A DNA stretch of 64,000 nt from Bacteroidota bacterium (GCA_947449315.1 CANFRC010000006.1:62001-126000), one strand, 5' to 3'; shown: positions 52,181 through 62,475, counted from the stretch's first letter. Notes: generated by a model not told the origin, from the letters alone. Numbers and translations: made by a program.

Positions 52181-54478
52181 ATGAGCTTTTTAAAACAATC
52201 AACATCTGTGTTTATTAGTGCGCTGTTGATTCTGTTTTCGCTTCAATCTGCAGATGCCCAAAAAGTAGGTGTAGTTCTAAGTGGAGGTGCTGCAAGTGGC
52301 ATTGCACACATAGGAGTTTTAAAAGCATTAGAGGAAAATCATATCCCTATCGATTATATTTCGGGAACTTCTATGGGAGCATTGGTAGGAGCAATGTATT
52401 CAGTAGGGTATTCACCTTCACAGATTGAGGCGATTGTTAAAACAGAGCGATTTAAAAACTGGTCGGAGGGGATCGTAGATGAAAAATATGCTTACTACTT
52501 TAAAAGAACGGATGATAATTCATCGTGGTTAACCTTTAAACTTTCCCTAGATTCTGCTTTTATTTCTAGTCTTCCAACAAATTTGATCTCACCAATCGCA
52601 ATGGATTTTGGAATGATGGAGTTGACAAGTGGAGCCACAGCTGCTGCAAATTGTAAATTCGACAGTTTGTTTGTTCCATTTCGTTGTGTTGCTTCTGATA
52701 TCGAAAAAAAAGAATCAGTTGTTTTTCGTGAAGGCGATCTTGCCCAATCTGTTCGCGCCTCCATGTCCTATCCTTTTTATATTCGTCCGATAACTATAAA
52801 TGGTAAATTAATGTTTGATGGTGGTTTGTATAATAACTTTCCTTCAAATATTATGTATGAGGAGTTTTATCCAGATTTTATGATCGGCAGTAATGTCACC
52901 GGAAATAATCCGCCTCCCGATGAAGACAATCTGTTGTCGCAAATTAAAACGATGCTTCAGAGCAAATCCAATTATAATATTTTATGTGAGAGTGGTGTTA
53001 TTATTGAACCTAAAACAGAGGTGAGTTTGTTTAATTTCAGTAACCTTCAGCCAATAATTGATAGTGGTTATGCTGCAGCGATGCGTCAGATGGATTATAT
53101 TAAAAAATATGTAGAGAGAAGAGTAGACTCTACCGAATTATCTATTAGAAGGAGCAATTTCAAAGGAGCTCAACCCAAAATTATTTTCGATAAAATAAAT
53201 ATTGAAGGCTTAACCAAAAGTCAGGCTGATTATGCTAGAAAAGTATTGCGTCATAAAAACAAACAGATTTCTTTAGAGGATATGAAGGAAGGATACTTCC
53301 GACTTGCTGCAGATGACAAAATCAAATCGATTTACCCTTTGGCAAAGTTTAATCCAACTACTGGATTCTATGATTTGAATTTAAGGATTAAAAAAGAGCG
53401 GAATTTAATAACAGACTTTGGCGGAAATTTTTCTAACCGTCCTATTAGTCAAGGTTACATAGGGTTTCAATATAATTATTTGGGGCGGTTTGCACTTGGC
53501 GTGATGTCCAATGCTTATTTTGGCAAACTGTATAGTTCGGCACAACTAAAAACACGATTTGATTTTCCATTCCGCATACCCATTTTTATTGAGCCTTGCA
53601 TTACCTGGAATAAATGGGATTATTACAGCAGCAGCAGTGCTTTTAAGGAAGATACCAAACCTGCCTATTTAATTCAAAGTGAAGAGTATGGAAATTTAAA
53701 TATTGGATTTCCAACTGGAAAAAAAGGTAGAATTGTCGGAGGTGCAGGGCTAGCTCGCATTACCGACAAGTATTATCAGACACCTTATTTTGTTCAACTG
53801 GACACTGCAGATAGAACTAATTTTGATGTCTTTACTACACAGGCTTATTATGAGGTTAATTCGTTGAATAGAAAACTTTACCCTAGTCGAGGAGGATTTT
53901 TAAATCTTAAGTTACGTTACGTGAATGGCTTTGAAGAAAATATTCCGGGTTCTACCTCAATAGATACAGCCGAATTTGCGAATCATCACGATTGGTTTGT
54001 GTTAAAAGCGACAGGAGAACGCTTTTTCAATCGAAAAGGTGCAATAAAAATAGGGGTATACGGAGAAGGCGTTTATTCAACGCAATCTTTTTTTAATAAT
54101 TACACCTCCAGTATTCTTACTGCACAAGCCTTTCAACCGACTCCCGACAGTAAAACGCTTTTTAAGGAAAATTACCGGACACATAAATATTTAGCAGGTG
54201 GTTTAATTGTGATTGTCAATATCAGAAAAAATATAGAATTCAGAGCGGAGGGATATATTTATCAGCCTTATCAGGTGCTTATTAAAACTGCAAATCTAAA
54301 AACTGAATACGGGACTCCTTTCGCACTTCAACATTATATAGGAACAGCAGCTGTTGTTTGGCATACGCCTGTTGGTCCTATGAGCCTTAGTGTTAATTAT
54401 TATGATCAGGTCAAAGAACCATTCTCCGTTTTATTCCACTTTGGTTACATCATCTTTAACAAAAGGGCACTTGAGTAG
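52181..54478 (+). CDS. Patatin-like phospholipase fused to POTRA and outer-membrane barrel (type Vd-like)
   Basis: A 765-residue exported protein. After the signal peptide comes the patatin domain: VGVVLSGGAASGIAHIGVL (oxyanion loop, about 29-47), GTSMG (62-66) with nucleophile Ser64, and FDGGLYNNFP with Asp213, the other half of the catalytic dyad. A POTRA-like domain (about 330-400, KINIEGLTKSQADYARKVL) and a beta-barrel of the BamA/Omp85 type (about 405 to the end, LRIKKERNLITDFGGNFS and on) follow. This matches PlpD-like type Vd autotransporters, where the lipase is displayed or released at the surface. Lipid cleavage is predicted; the direction it faces is inferred. Confidence 0.9.
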   Translation: MSFLKQSTSVFISALLILFSLQSADAQKVGVVLSGGAASGIAHIGVLKALEENHIPIDYISGTSMGALVGAMYSVGYSPSQIEAIVKTERFKNWSEGIVDEKYAYYFKRTDDNSSWLTFKLSLDSAFISSLPTNLISPIAMDFGMMELTSGATAAANCKFDSLFVPFRCVASDIEKKESVVFREGDLAQSVRASMSYPFYIRPITINGKLMFDGGLYNNFPSNIMYEEFYPDFMIGSNVTGNNPPPDEDNLLSQIKTMLQSKSNYNILCESGVIIEPKTEVSLFNFSNLQPIIDSGYAAAMRQMDYIKKYVERRVDSTELSIRRSNFKGAQPKIIFDKINIEGLTKSQADYARKVLRHKNKQISLEDMKEGYFRLAADDKIKSIYPLAKFNPTTGFYDLNLRIKKERNLITDFGGNFSNRPISQGYIGFQYNYLGRFALGVMSNAYFGKLYSSAQLKTRFDFPFRIPIFIEPCITWNKWDYYSSSSAFKEDTKPAYLIQSEEYGNLNIGFPTGKKGRIVGGAGLARITDKYYQTPYFVQLDTADRTNFDVFTTQAYYEVNSLNRKLYPSRGGFLNLKLRYVNGFEENIPGSTSIDTAEFANHHDWFVLKATGERFFNRKGAIKIGVYGEGVYSTQSFFNNYTSSILTAQAFQPTPDSKTLFKENYRTHKYLAGGLIVIVNIRKNIEFRAEGYIYQPYQVLIKTANLKTEYGTPFALQHYIGTAAVVWHTPVGPMSLSVNYYDQVKEPFSVLFHFGYIIFNKRALE

Positions 54479-54506
54479 TCTGCTAACGTGTTGATTGTCA
54501 GTTGTT

Positions 54507-54574
54507 TTTGATATTTACGATATTTTACATAAATTCGCACCCCTTAACAAGGGGAATAACACACTTGTAGTGTG
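54507..54574 (+). promoter_or_regulatory. Promoter and tandem 5' hairpins of hppA
   Basis: TTTG (54507-54510), 19 bases, then TAAATTCG (54530-54537), a -7 box with one mismatch. Right at the predicted mRNA start lie two compact hairpins: CCCCTT-AAC-AAGGGG (54540-54554) and CACACT-TGT-AGTGTG (54560-54574). No T-run follows, so these are not terminators. They may protect the 5' end or regulate translation of the ATG 36 bases later. Confidence 0.55.
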
Positions 54575-54609
54575 ACAATTAATTAAAAATTAACTTTTAA
54601 TAAAACAGT

Positions 54610-57324
54610 ATGAACATTATTTATTTAGCTCCCGCTTTAGGGATTTTAGGATTGATCGTAATGGCGATAAAATCTGCTTGGGTTAATAAGCAAGATGCCG
54701 GTGATAAAAACATGCAAGAACTTGCCGGTTATATTGCAGATGGCGCAATGGCGTTTTTAAAAGCAGAATGGAAAGTGCTCAGCATTTTCGTTGTTTTTGC
54801 TGCAGCATTGTTAGCCTATTCAGGAACTATTCATGAAATAAATGGAAAAGAAATTCACGGAAGTTGGATTATAGCTATCGCGTTTATTATTGGTGCTGTA
54901 TTTTCTGCTACTGCAGGATACATAGGTATGAAAGTAGCTACCAAAGCAAATGTTCGTACTACGCAGGCTGCTAAAACAAGTTTAAAACAAGCCTTGAAAG
55001 TTTCTTTCACAGGTGGAACTGTAATGGGTTTAGGAGTTGCTGGTTTAGCTGTTTTAGGCTTGGGTGGATTGTTTATTGTTTTCTTAAAAATGTTTCATGT
55101 TGTTAATGTTGATAGCAACGAAATGAAAACAGCTATTGAAGTATTGACAGGGTTCTCTTTGGGAGCTGAGTCCATTGCTTTATTTGCTCGTGTTGGAGGT
55201 GGTATTTATACAAAAGCTGCCGATGTTGGAGCTGATCTTGTTGGAAAAGTAGAAGCAGGTATCCCAGAAGATGACGTTCGTAACCCGGCTACCATTGCTG
55301 ATAACGTTGGTGATAACGTAGGTGATGTTGCAGGTATGGGTGCCGATTTATTTGGTTCTTATGTAGCAACGATTTTGGCTACAATGGTATTAGGACAAGA
55401 GATCATTGTTACAGATAACTTTGGTGGTATGTCACCAATCTTATTACCAATGGTAATCTGTGGTTTAGGTATCGTTTTCTCAATTATAGGAACTTGGTTT
55501 GTTACCATTAAAGATGATAAATCAAATGTTCAAAATGCATTGAATTTGGGTAACTGGTCATCAATGATCCTAACAGTAATTGCGTCTTATTTTATTGTCA
55601 TGTATATGTTGCCTGATGGAGTTATTACGCTTCGTGAAATTCCATTTACTAAAATGGGCGTTTTCTTAGCGATAGTTGTTGGTACTGTTGTAGGGGCAAT
55701 CATGAGTATTGTTACCGAGTATTACACCGCAATGGGTAAAGGTCCTGTAAACTCTATTATTCAACAATCTTCTACAGGGCATGCTACTAATATTATTGGT
55801 GGTTTATCAGTAGGGATGAAATCAACAGTTATTCCAATATTAACATTGGCTGGTGGTATTATGGCTTCGTATCATTTTGCAGGTTTGTATGGTGTGGCTA
55901 TCGCAGCAGCAGGAATGATGGCTACAACGGCTATGCAATTAGCAATAGATGCTTTCGGTCCGATTGCAGATAACGCTGGTGGTATTGCTGAAATGAGTCA
56001 ATTGCCTCCTGAAGTTCGTGAGCGTACAGATAATTTAGATGCAGTAGGTAACACAACAGCAGCAACAGGAAAAGGATTTGCAATCGCTTCAGCAGCCTTA
56101 ACATCATTGGCATTGTTTGCTGCCTTTGTTGGTATTGCAGGCATTTCTCATATTGATATTTACAAAGCAAATGTATTAGCAGGTTTATTTGTTGGTGCGA
56201 TGATTCCTTTTATATTCTCTGCATTGTGTATTCAAGCGGTTGGTAAAGCTGCGATGGACATGGTACAAGAAGTGCGTAGACAGTTCCGCGAAATTCCAGG
56301 TATCATGGAATACAAAGCGAAGCCAGAATATGAAAAATGTGTGGCTATTTCTACAAAGGCTTCTATCCGTGAAATGATGATGCCAGGAGCTATTGCATTG
56401 ATCACTCCTGTGATTGTTGGTTTTACATTCGGTCCGGAAGTATTAGGTGGTTTATTAGCAGGTGTTACAGTATCCGGAGTGTTGATGGGTATTTTCCAAT
56501 CAAATGCAGGTGGTGCTTGGGACAATGCAAAAAAATCTTTTGAAAAAGGGGTAATGATCAATGGTGAAATGTTCTATAAAAAATCAGAACCACACAAAGC
56601 TTCTGTTACTGGAGATACTGTTGGTGATCCATTTAAAGATACTTCTGGTCCTTCTATGAATATCCTTATTAAATTAATGTCTATCGTTTCTTTGGTTATT
56701 GCTCCTTATATCGCAGTAAATACTGCTGAAGCAGGAATGGGTTGCGATAAAGATAAGATGCAGAGTGAATGTTCTATGGGGGCAGAAATGCACGGTGGAT
56801 GTTCTGAAATGCACGAAGGTTGCACAGGAATGATGCATGAAGGTTGTATGGAAAGCAAATGCGATATGAGCAAATGTGCTACTATGACCAAAGAAGACTG
56901 TGCTAAAATGTGTGATGAAAAAGGATGTTCTGCAGATGAAAAAGCATATTGCATGAGCATGTATGGTACCGATGGAAAATTTATAGGTGCTAAATGCGAT
57001 ATGATGAAATGTATGAACATGACCAAAGAAGCATGTGCTAAATATTGTGATTCAGTTAAATGTTCGCCTGAAGAAAAAGCCATGTGTATTAAACATGCCG
57101 GAATGAGTTCAGCTGCTGGTTGTAAAGATCATGCTGGCATGACGGAAGGAAAAGCGTGTTGTAAAGATAAAGCGCCTGTTGAAAAAGCGTGTTGTAAAGA
57201 CAAAGCAGCCTCAGGTAATTGCTCAGGAGAGGTTAAAAGTTGTATGAAAGCATGCACTCATGGCTGCAAAACAAAAGAAGAGTGTGCTAAAAAATGTGGC
57301 GATGCTTGTGCTAAAATGCACTAA
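54610..57324 (+). CDS. hppA: Membrane-bound ion-pumping pyrophosphatase with a unique Cys/Met/His-rich C-terminal tail
   Basis: An inner-membrane pump of 904 residues that couples PPi hydrolysis to ion export. Residues 1-703 are a normal 16-helix enzyme: [16 protein letters not shown] (208-222), [18 protein letters not shown] (231-248) and [10 protein letters not shown] (480-489). Ala484 and Gly487 mark the potassium-dependent group. The Glu of the sodium-pump motif DLFES is Gly249 here, while Glu187 sits in GAES. After the last helix (about 683-703) comes a tail of about 200 residues with 29 Cys plus many Met, His, Lys and Asp. It holds two 31-residue repeats (751-781 and 796-826, 20 identical positions, six Cys each at matching spacing), and ACCKDKA twice. 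In canonical enzymes the C-terminus is outside the cytoplasm, so the tail should be periplasmic. A metal-binding role is inferred. Confidence 0.95.
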   Translation: MNIIYLAPALGILGLIVMAIKSAWVNKQDAGDKNMQELAGYIADGAMAFLKAEWKVLSIFVVFAAALLAYSGTIHEINGKEIHGSWIIAIAFIIGAVFSATAGYIGMKVATKANVRTTQAAKTSLKQALKVSFTGGTVMGLGVAGLAVLGLGGLFIVFLKMFHVVNVDSNEMKTAIEVLTGFSLGAESIALFARVGGGIYTKAADVGADLVGKVEAGIPEDDVRNPATIADNVGDNVGDVAGMGADLFGSYVATILATMVLGQEIIVTDNFGGMSPILLPMVICGLGIVFSIIGTWFVTIKDDKSNVQNALNLGNWSSMILTVIASYFIVMYMLPDGVITLREIPFTKMGVFLAIVVGTVVGAIMSIVTEYYTAMGKGPVNSIIQQSSTGHATNIIGGLSVGMKSTVIPILTLAGGIMASYHFAGLYGVAIAAAGMMATTAMQLAIDAFGPIADNAGGIAEMSQLPPEVRERTDNLDAVGNTTAATGKGFAIASAALTSLALFAAFVGIAGISHIDIYKANVLAGLFVGAMIPFIFSALCIQAVGKAAMDMVQEVRRQFREIPGIMEYKAKPEYEKCVAISTKASIREMMMPGAIALITPVIVGFTFGPEVLGGLLAGVTVSGVLMGIFQSNAGGAWDNAKKSFEKGVMINGEMFYKKSEPHKASVTGDTVGDPFKDTSGPSMNILIKLMSIVSLVIAPYIAVNTAEAGMGCDKDKMQSECSMGAEMHGGCSEMHEGCTGMMHEGCMESKCDMSKCATMTKEDCAKMCDEKGCSADEKAYCMSMYGTDGKFIGAKCDMMKCMNMTKEACAKYCDSVKCSPEEKAMCIKHAGMSSAAGCKDHAGMTEGKACCKDKAPVEKACCKDKAASGNCSGEVKSCMKACTHGCKTKEECAKKCGDACAKMH

Positions 57325-57342
57325 ATAAAATAGTATTTTAAT

Positions 57343-57377
57343 AAAAAAGCTTCCTGAATCTCAGGAAGCTTTTTTTT
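57343..57377. terminator. Bidirectional terminator between hppA and the subtilase gene
   Basis: GCTTCCTGA (57349-57357) pairs with TCAGGAAGC (57361-57369) around a 3-base loop, with A6 before and T8 after. It ends hppA and, read the other way, the convergent S8 peptidase gene. Confidence 0.88.
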
Positions 57378-57403
57378 ATTAAAACATTTTATAAATGGGA
57401 TTG

Positions 57404-59092
57404 TCAATCTATAATTACCTTAATAACATTAGACCCAGAATTAGTACGGAAGAGCTTTATAAAATAAATACCTTTAGCAATGGAGGATACATCAATGGAT
57501 AGTTGGTGAATACCTTTGGATGCTTCGCCTTCAATCTTTTTTATTTCTTGTCCGAATAAATTACTGATACTTATTTCAGTGGCTTCAGCACTATAATAAA
57601 CAAGGGTTAAATTAGTGGAAGCGGGATTAGGATAAATATTTTTAATTCCGAATTCGGTTGTTGCTTCACTTTCATCGATGCCCACAGCAGCACAATAATT
57701 TTGCATCGCTTTCACCGACTTATAGGCATTTAATCTTCCTTGGGAAACGGTTGCATAATTAGCAGCACTTAAATCAGAGATCTGGTCAACAGCACCTAGC
57801 ATCGAATCTTTTACGATCAATGCTACACCGGCAGGATCAGCTTTGTAATTTGTAATGAACTGCGCGCAAGGCGTAGAATACATTAATGCAATGGTTCCTG
57901 CAACATGAGGTGTGGCCATAGATGTGCCAGTCATGCTAACATAAGCATTTCCTGGAATGGTGGAATAGATTCCTGTTCCAGGTGCTCCTAGGTCGATGGT
58001 CGTGGCTCCGTAACCAGCATTCCCATATTTCTGATCATTACTATTTGTGTTTGTAACAGCAACCATCCAGTTGCTAGTACATGCTGTTGGTATGTCACCA
58101 TTCACATCGATGTTCCAATTGTGATTAGCAGTTGCAGCAGCACTTAAAATACCCACAGCACCTAATGAATCATACATCGCACACCACAAGGGGAAATTAA
58201 CAGGTTGTCCGTTATCAATTCCAAATGATGAATTGGTGGCAACCACAAAAGCGCCTTTTGCTCCATTTGTTTGATTGTATAATCTACGTTGATCGCGGAC
58301 ATACGCATATGATTCCACCGCATTTGATTCTAAAGCACTGTCTGTTGCTGTATTGCCATAGCTAACCGCCATTATTTTCACATTCCAGTTTACTCCCGTA
58401 ATTCCTGTTGCATTATTTCCTCTTGCTCCGATGGTGCCCGAAAGATGTGTTCCATGGGAGGCTGAAGTTATAGCATCGGAATTGGTTCCTGCATTCCATC
58501 CTTTTACATCATCAATATAGCCATTGCCATCATCGTCAATTCCATTGGAAGGGATCTCATTGTAATTTTTCCAGAAGTTTAGATCAACATGTGTTAGATC
58601 GAACCCACCATCAATGGCTGCAACAACAATAGTATCCCCTAAAGATGTTAATCCGCCTGTGGTGATGTCCCAAGCTTCTGGCGCATCAATGTCAGCATCG
58701 ATCAATCCTCCGCTGGCTCCTGTATTGTTGAGGTCCCACATCGATCCAAATTGCGTGTCATCCGGAATGACCCGCTCCTGAAACATATGATTAAATTGTG
58801 CAATTTTTACCAGATGATTTCTTCTGACCGCTTTTAATAAAAGATCCTGATTAATTGTCGTTGAATTAAAGTTGTATAAATAAATATGCATTGATTGGGA
58901 AAGCGCACGTTCCACTTTAAGTTCGGTTGTAATGCCGAAGAGCGATTGTAATTCAGAGGTGAGTTGCGATGCGTCTGATTCCGAATGAACCATAACAATT
59001 AAATTTCCCGGAACGATGTTGCTTTCCTGAGCACCAGAAAAGAACGAAAAGCAAATGAATAAAGAGGAGAAAAGTATTTTGAAGGTTTTCAT
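57404..59092 (-). CDS. Subtilisin-like (S8) serine protease with T9SS sorting domain
   Basis: A secreted protease of 562 residues. Signal peptide (MKTFKILFSSLFICFSFFSGAQ), a propeptide-like stretch to about 110, then the S8 domain with the complete triad: Asp161 in VAAIDGGFDLTHVDL, His213 in SASHGTHLSGTIGA and Ser391 in MTGTSMATPHVAG; Asn289-type oxyanion residues are likely in VVATNSSFG. A Ca-binding-like loop (GIDDDGNGYIDD) precedes the His. The C-terminal 75 residues are a T9SS type A sorting domain (IYPNPASTNLTLVYY to the end), so it should be carried to the cell surface. Its natural substrates are unknown. Confidence 0.94.
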   Translation of the reverse strand: MKTFKILFSSLFICFSFFSGAQESNIVPGNLIVMVHSESDASQLTSELQSLFGITTELKVERALSQSMHIYLYNFNSTTINQDLLLKAVRRNHLVKIAQFNHMFQERVIPDDTQFGSMWDLNNTGASGGLIDADIDAPEAWDITTGGLTSLGDTIVVAAIDGGFDLTHVDLNFWKNYNEIPSNGIDDDGNGYIDDVKGWNAGTNSDAITSASHGTHLSGTIGARGNNATGITGVNWNVKIMAVSYGNTATDSALESNAVESYAYVRDQRRLYNQTNGAKGAFVVATNSSFGIDNGQPVNFPLWCAMYDSLGAVGILSAAATANHNWNIDVNGDIPTACTSNWMVAVTNTNSNDQKYGNAGYGATTIDLGAPGTGIYSTIPGNAYVSMTGTSMATPHVAGTIALMYSTPCAQFITNYKADPAGVALIVKDSMLGAVDQISDLSAANYATVSQGRLNAYKSVKAMQNYCAAVGIDESEATTEFGIKNIYPNPASTNLTLVYYSAEATEISISNLFGQEIKKIEGEASKGIHQLSIDVSSIAKGIYFIKLFRTNSGSNVIKVIID

Positions 59093-59184
59093 CTGAATCG
59101 GGTTTACTTACACAATGTTAATCATTTTTTGTGTAATTTGCAAAGGGGATTCCTTGTGTTTTATTAGGGAATAATTTTACGGAG

Positions 59185-59277
59185 CGTCATTGCGAATTCT
59201 TTTCGTAGAAATGGTGTGGTCATCTCAAACATGCAGTTAAATGAGATTACCACGTTTGTACTTCACTCGCAATGATG
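59185..59277. repeat. 93-bp palindromic intergenic element (GTCATTGCGA-type)
   Basis: CGTCATTGCGA (59185-59195) is matched by TCGCAATGATG (59267-59277), and inside them GTGGTCATCTC (59216-59226) by GAGATTACCAC (59243-59253), each with one mismatch. Folded, it is a long hairpin with a 16-base loop. Elements with this outer sequence recur between genes in many bacterial genomes; only one copy is seen here. Confidence 0.7.
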
Positions 59278-59289
59278 TAAAAATTAAAA

Positions 59290-62200
59290 ATGATGTTAGG
59301 AAAGAACTTTACTATATATAAATCATCAGCAGGCTCGGGGAAAACCTTTACGTTGGTAAAAGAGTACTTGGCTTTGGCATTGAATGATGGAGCGAATCCG
59401 CCACAAGCCTACAAACATATTTTAGCTGTTACGTTTACAAATAAAGCGGCTACTGAAATGAAAGAGCGTATCATCAAAGCGCTGAAAGAACTTTCGGAAG
59501 CGGACTATTCTCAACTATCCTCCGGCACCAAAAACTTACTGGCTTCTTTGAAGGAACATAAGAAATTGAATGCGAATCAAAAAATAGATGATACCCTCAT
59601 TCGCAAAAGAGCGCAACAGATTCTCACAGCTATTCTTCATAATTATTCTGATTTTGCTATCGGAACAATTGACAGTTTTGTGCATAAAGTAGTCCGCACG
59701 TTCGCATTCGATTTGAAGATCCCGATGAGTTTTGAGATTGAAATGGATGACGAAAAACTATTGGGCCAAGCCATTGATCTATTGATCGGACAAATAGGCA
59801 ATGATGAACGACTGACCAAAGCATTGGTTGAATTCACAGAGAGTAAAACGGATGATGAGAAAAGCTGGCACATCGAAAACGATCTACAGAAATTCGCTAA
59901 AAATCTATTAAATGAGGAAGGCGCTGTTTATATTGATAAGCTGAGGCATTTGAGTGTCGATGATTTTTTTAAGATCAAGGATACCTTGTTTGCTGAACTA
60001 AAAAAGTTTGAGACAGCTGTCACCAAAGAAGCTGAAAAAGCAACGGTACTCATAAAAAATGCCGGGTTGACAAGCAAGGACTTTTATTATGGCGACAAAG
60101 GCATTGCAGCCTATTTTGATAAATTATCAAAAGGGAGAATGGATTACATTTCTCCGAATACCTATGTTCAAGCAACAGCAGGAGAAGATAAATGGTATGG
60201 CGGAAAAGTTTCTGAAAAAGCAAAATTGGAGATCGATGCTGTTAAACCAAATTTGATCGATTGTTTTAATGCGATTCAGATTATAAAGGATACAGATTAT
60301 TCAGATTATGTGCTCTTTCAACTGATCAATAAAAATATTTATTCGCTGGCTGTTTTAAATGAAATTGAAAAATTGCTCAATGAATACAAGGCGCAGAATA
60401 ATGTGCTGCACATGTCGGAGTTCAATAAAATGATTGCAAAAATTGTATTGAATGAGCCCATCCCTTTTATTTATGAGCGTTTAGGCGAACGATATAATAA
60501 TTATTTGATCGATGAGTTTCAGGATACATCTGTTCTTCAATTTCAGAATTTACTTCCGCTTATCGACAATTCCTTGGCCAGTGGTCATTTTACAATGCTG
60601 GTAGGGGATGGTAAACAAGCCATCTATCGTTGGCGTGGAGGTGAAGTGGAGCAATTTGCATTGCTTCCTCAAATCTTTAAACATAACGACAATCCATTGG
60701 TTTTGGAGCGGGAAGAGGCGTTGGTCCGAAATCATGATCCTCAAGTTCTAGATAAAAATTACCGGAGTAAACGGGAAGTGATCGAATTTAACAATTCACT
60801 TTTCAGAACACTTGCAAGCAAGTTAAATGAGAAATATCAGACAATCTATCAAGGATTGGAACAAGGTTTTAATCCAGAAAATAAGGGTGGTTTAGTACAG
60901 GTGGAATTTATTGATGGTGAAAAGGAATTTTTTCGTGATCAGAATAAAATAAGAACGCTGGAAGTTATCCGGCATTTGCAGACTCAAAATTATAAACTGA
61001 AAGATATTGCAATTCTTGTTCGTAAAAACACCGATGGTAGTGACATAGCAAATTATCTGACACAAAACGGAGTTGAAGTTATTTCATCCGATTCTTTATT
61101 ATTAAGTAATTCAGCAGAAATAAATTTCCTGCATTCGCTGCTTAAATATTTAGCGAACACGTCTAATAATATTATTCAAACAGAAATTTTGGAATACCTT
61201 GTTGCTTCGGGCTATTTAGTTGAAACAACTATTGATGAAGTGTTGCAGAACAGAACCGGGATTAGTGCGATTATTCAGTCGGCAAAAATAGATTTTAGTG
61301 TCACGCATCTTTCTAAAATGGCTTTGTATGAATTGTGTGAAGAGCTGATTCGTATTTTTAAGTTGAATGCAATGCCAAACGCCTACCTGCAATTTTTTCT
61401 GGATGAGGTGTTGAATTATTCCATTAAGAAGAACAATAATTTAAATGATTTTATAGCGTATTGGGAAGAGAAAAAAATGAAGGCGTCTCTTATTGTTCCT
61501 CATGGAATGGATGCGGTGAGTATTATGACCATTCATCGTTCCAAGGGATTGGAATTTCCTGCCGTTATTCTTCCATTTTCCAACACTAGAGTTGAAACGG
61601 GTAAAAAGAATTTATGGATCGATATTAAAAATAGTAAGCTGCCTGATCTTCCTTCGGCCATAGTTCCTACGAATAAAGATCTTATGGAAACCCCGTATGG
61701 CGATTTGTTTGAGGAAGAAAATAATAAATCCTTGCTCGATAATTTAAATGTCTTATATGTTGGTTTGACACGTGCGGAAGAACGGATGTATGTGTTTTCG
61801 GGGAAACCCGGCAAAACGCCTGAAAACATGAAGAGTATTAGTGACATGCTTGCCTATTATTATCAAAATAACGGAGAATGGGATGAAGGGAAGTCGGTTT
61901 ATACCTCTGGTGAAGAGGTAGCGCATGTAGAACATTCGAAAGCAGCGGGAGTGTCCAACTTTAAGTTGGATACTTTTAATTCGAACCAATGGAGGGGACA
62001 TATTAAAATGCGTGCTGCTGCTCCAAGCATCTGGAATACGCAGATGGCGGAAGTAAAGAAAGATTACGGAAATCTCGTTCATACAGCATTTGCAAAAGTT
62101 AAAACCATAGATGATATAGTTCCTGCTATCAATGCCATGTGCGGAGAAGGAATGATCACTATCCCAGAAAAAGAAGCGCTGAAGCTTACACTTACAAAAA

Positions 62201-62475
62201 TAGTTACACTTCCGGAATTGAAGGCTTATTTTGCACCCGGACAAATTATTAAAAACGAGGCGGAGATCATCTCTGTTGCGGGAGAATTCTTTCGCCCCGA
62301 TAGAGTTGTTCTAAGTGGAAAAACAGCAGTTATTATAGATTATAAAACGGGTGGGGAAAAACAAGATCATAAAAAACAGATTATCGGTTATTCCGACCTG
62401 TTGAATCAGCTGGGATATTCAGTTTCAAAAAGGCTCTTGGTGTATATTGAGGACGAGAAAGTGGTCTCTGTTTAA
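59290..62475 (+). CDS. UvrD-type helicase with C-terminal PD-(D/E)XK nuclease (AddA/RecB-like)
   Basis: A cytoplasmic repair enzyme of 1061 residues. The helicase has SSAGSGKT (12-19), the Q-type GTIDSFVHKVVRTFA, NYLIDEFQDTSVLQFQ, VGDGKQAIYRWRGG, and VSIMTIHRSKGLEFPAVIL; NVLYVGLTRAEERMYVF completes motif VI. The C-terminus is a RecB-family nuclease, with FRPDRVVL (Asp1004) and VIIDYKTGG (Asp1017, Lys1019), both key residues intact. It should process double-strand ends for recombination, normally with an AddB partner, which is not in the window. The 1061 residues are complete. Confidence 0.92.
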   Translation: MMLGKNFTIYKSSAGSGKTFTLVKEYLALALNDGANPPQAYKHILAVTFTNKAATEMKERIIKALKELSEADYSQLSSGTKNLLASLKEHKKLNANQKIDDTLIRKRAQQILTAILHNYSDFAIGTIDSFVHKVVRTFAFDLKIPMSFEIEMDDEKLLGQAIDLLIGQIGNDERLTKALVEFTESKTDDEKSWHIENDLQKFAKNLLNEEGAVYIDKLRHLSVDDFFKIKDTLFAELKKFETAVTKEAEKATVLIKNAGLTSKDFYYGDKGIAAYFDKLSKGRMDYISPNTYVQATAGEDKWYGGKVSEKAKLEIDAVKPNLIDCFNAIQIIKDTDYSDYVLFQLINKNIYSLAVLNEIEKLLNEYKAQNNVLHMSEFNKMIAKIVLNEPIPFIYERLGERYNNYLIDEFQDTSVLQFQNLLPLIDNSLASGHFTMLVGDGKQAIYRWRGGEVEQFALLPQIFKHNDNPLVLEREEALVRNHDPQVLDKNYRSKREVIEFNNSLFRTLASKLNEKYQTIYQGLEQGFNPENKGGLVQVEFIDGEKEFFRDQNKIRTLEVIRHLQTQNYKLKDIAILVRKNTDGSDIANYLTQNGVEVISSDSLLLSNSAEINFLHSLLKYLANTSNNIIQTEILEYLVASGYLVETTIDEVLQNRTGISAIIQSAKIDFSVTHLSKMALYELCEELIRIFKLNAMPNAYLQFFLDEVLNYSIKKNNNLNDFIAYWEEKKMKASLIVPHGMDAVSIMTIHRSKGLEFPAVILPFSNTRVETGKKNLWIDIKNSKLPDLPSAIVPTNKDLMETPYGDLFEEENNKSLLDNLNVLYVGLTRAEERMYVFSGKPGKTPENMKSISDMLAYYYQNNGEWDEGKSVYTSGEEVAHVEHSKAAGVSNFKLDTFNSNQWRGHIKMRAAAPSIWNTQMAEVKKDYGNLVHTAFAKVKTIDDIVPAINAMCGEGMITIPEKEALKLTLTKIVTLPELKAYFAPGQIIKNEAEIISVAGEFFRPDRVVLSGKTAVIIDYKTGGEKQDHKKQIIGYSDLLNQLGYSVSKRLLVYIEDEKVVSV

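Noticed and set aside
56706-57083. 125-codon leftward frame under the hppA tail
   Set aside because: Antisense to the Cys-rich repeats; its own peptide is just the mirror of the repeated codons.
56719-57324. hppA tail as a frameshift artefact
   Set aside because: The frame runs unbroken, contains related internal repeats conserved at protein level, and is followed by a proper stop and terminator.
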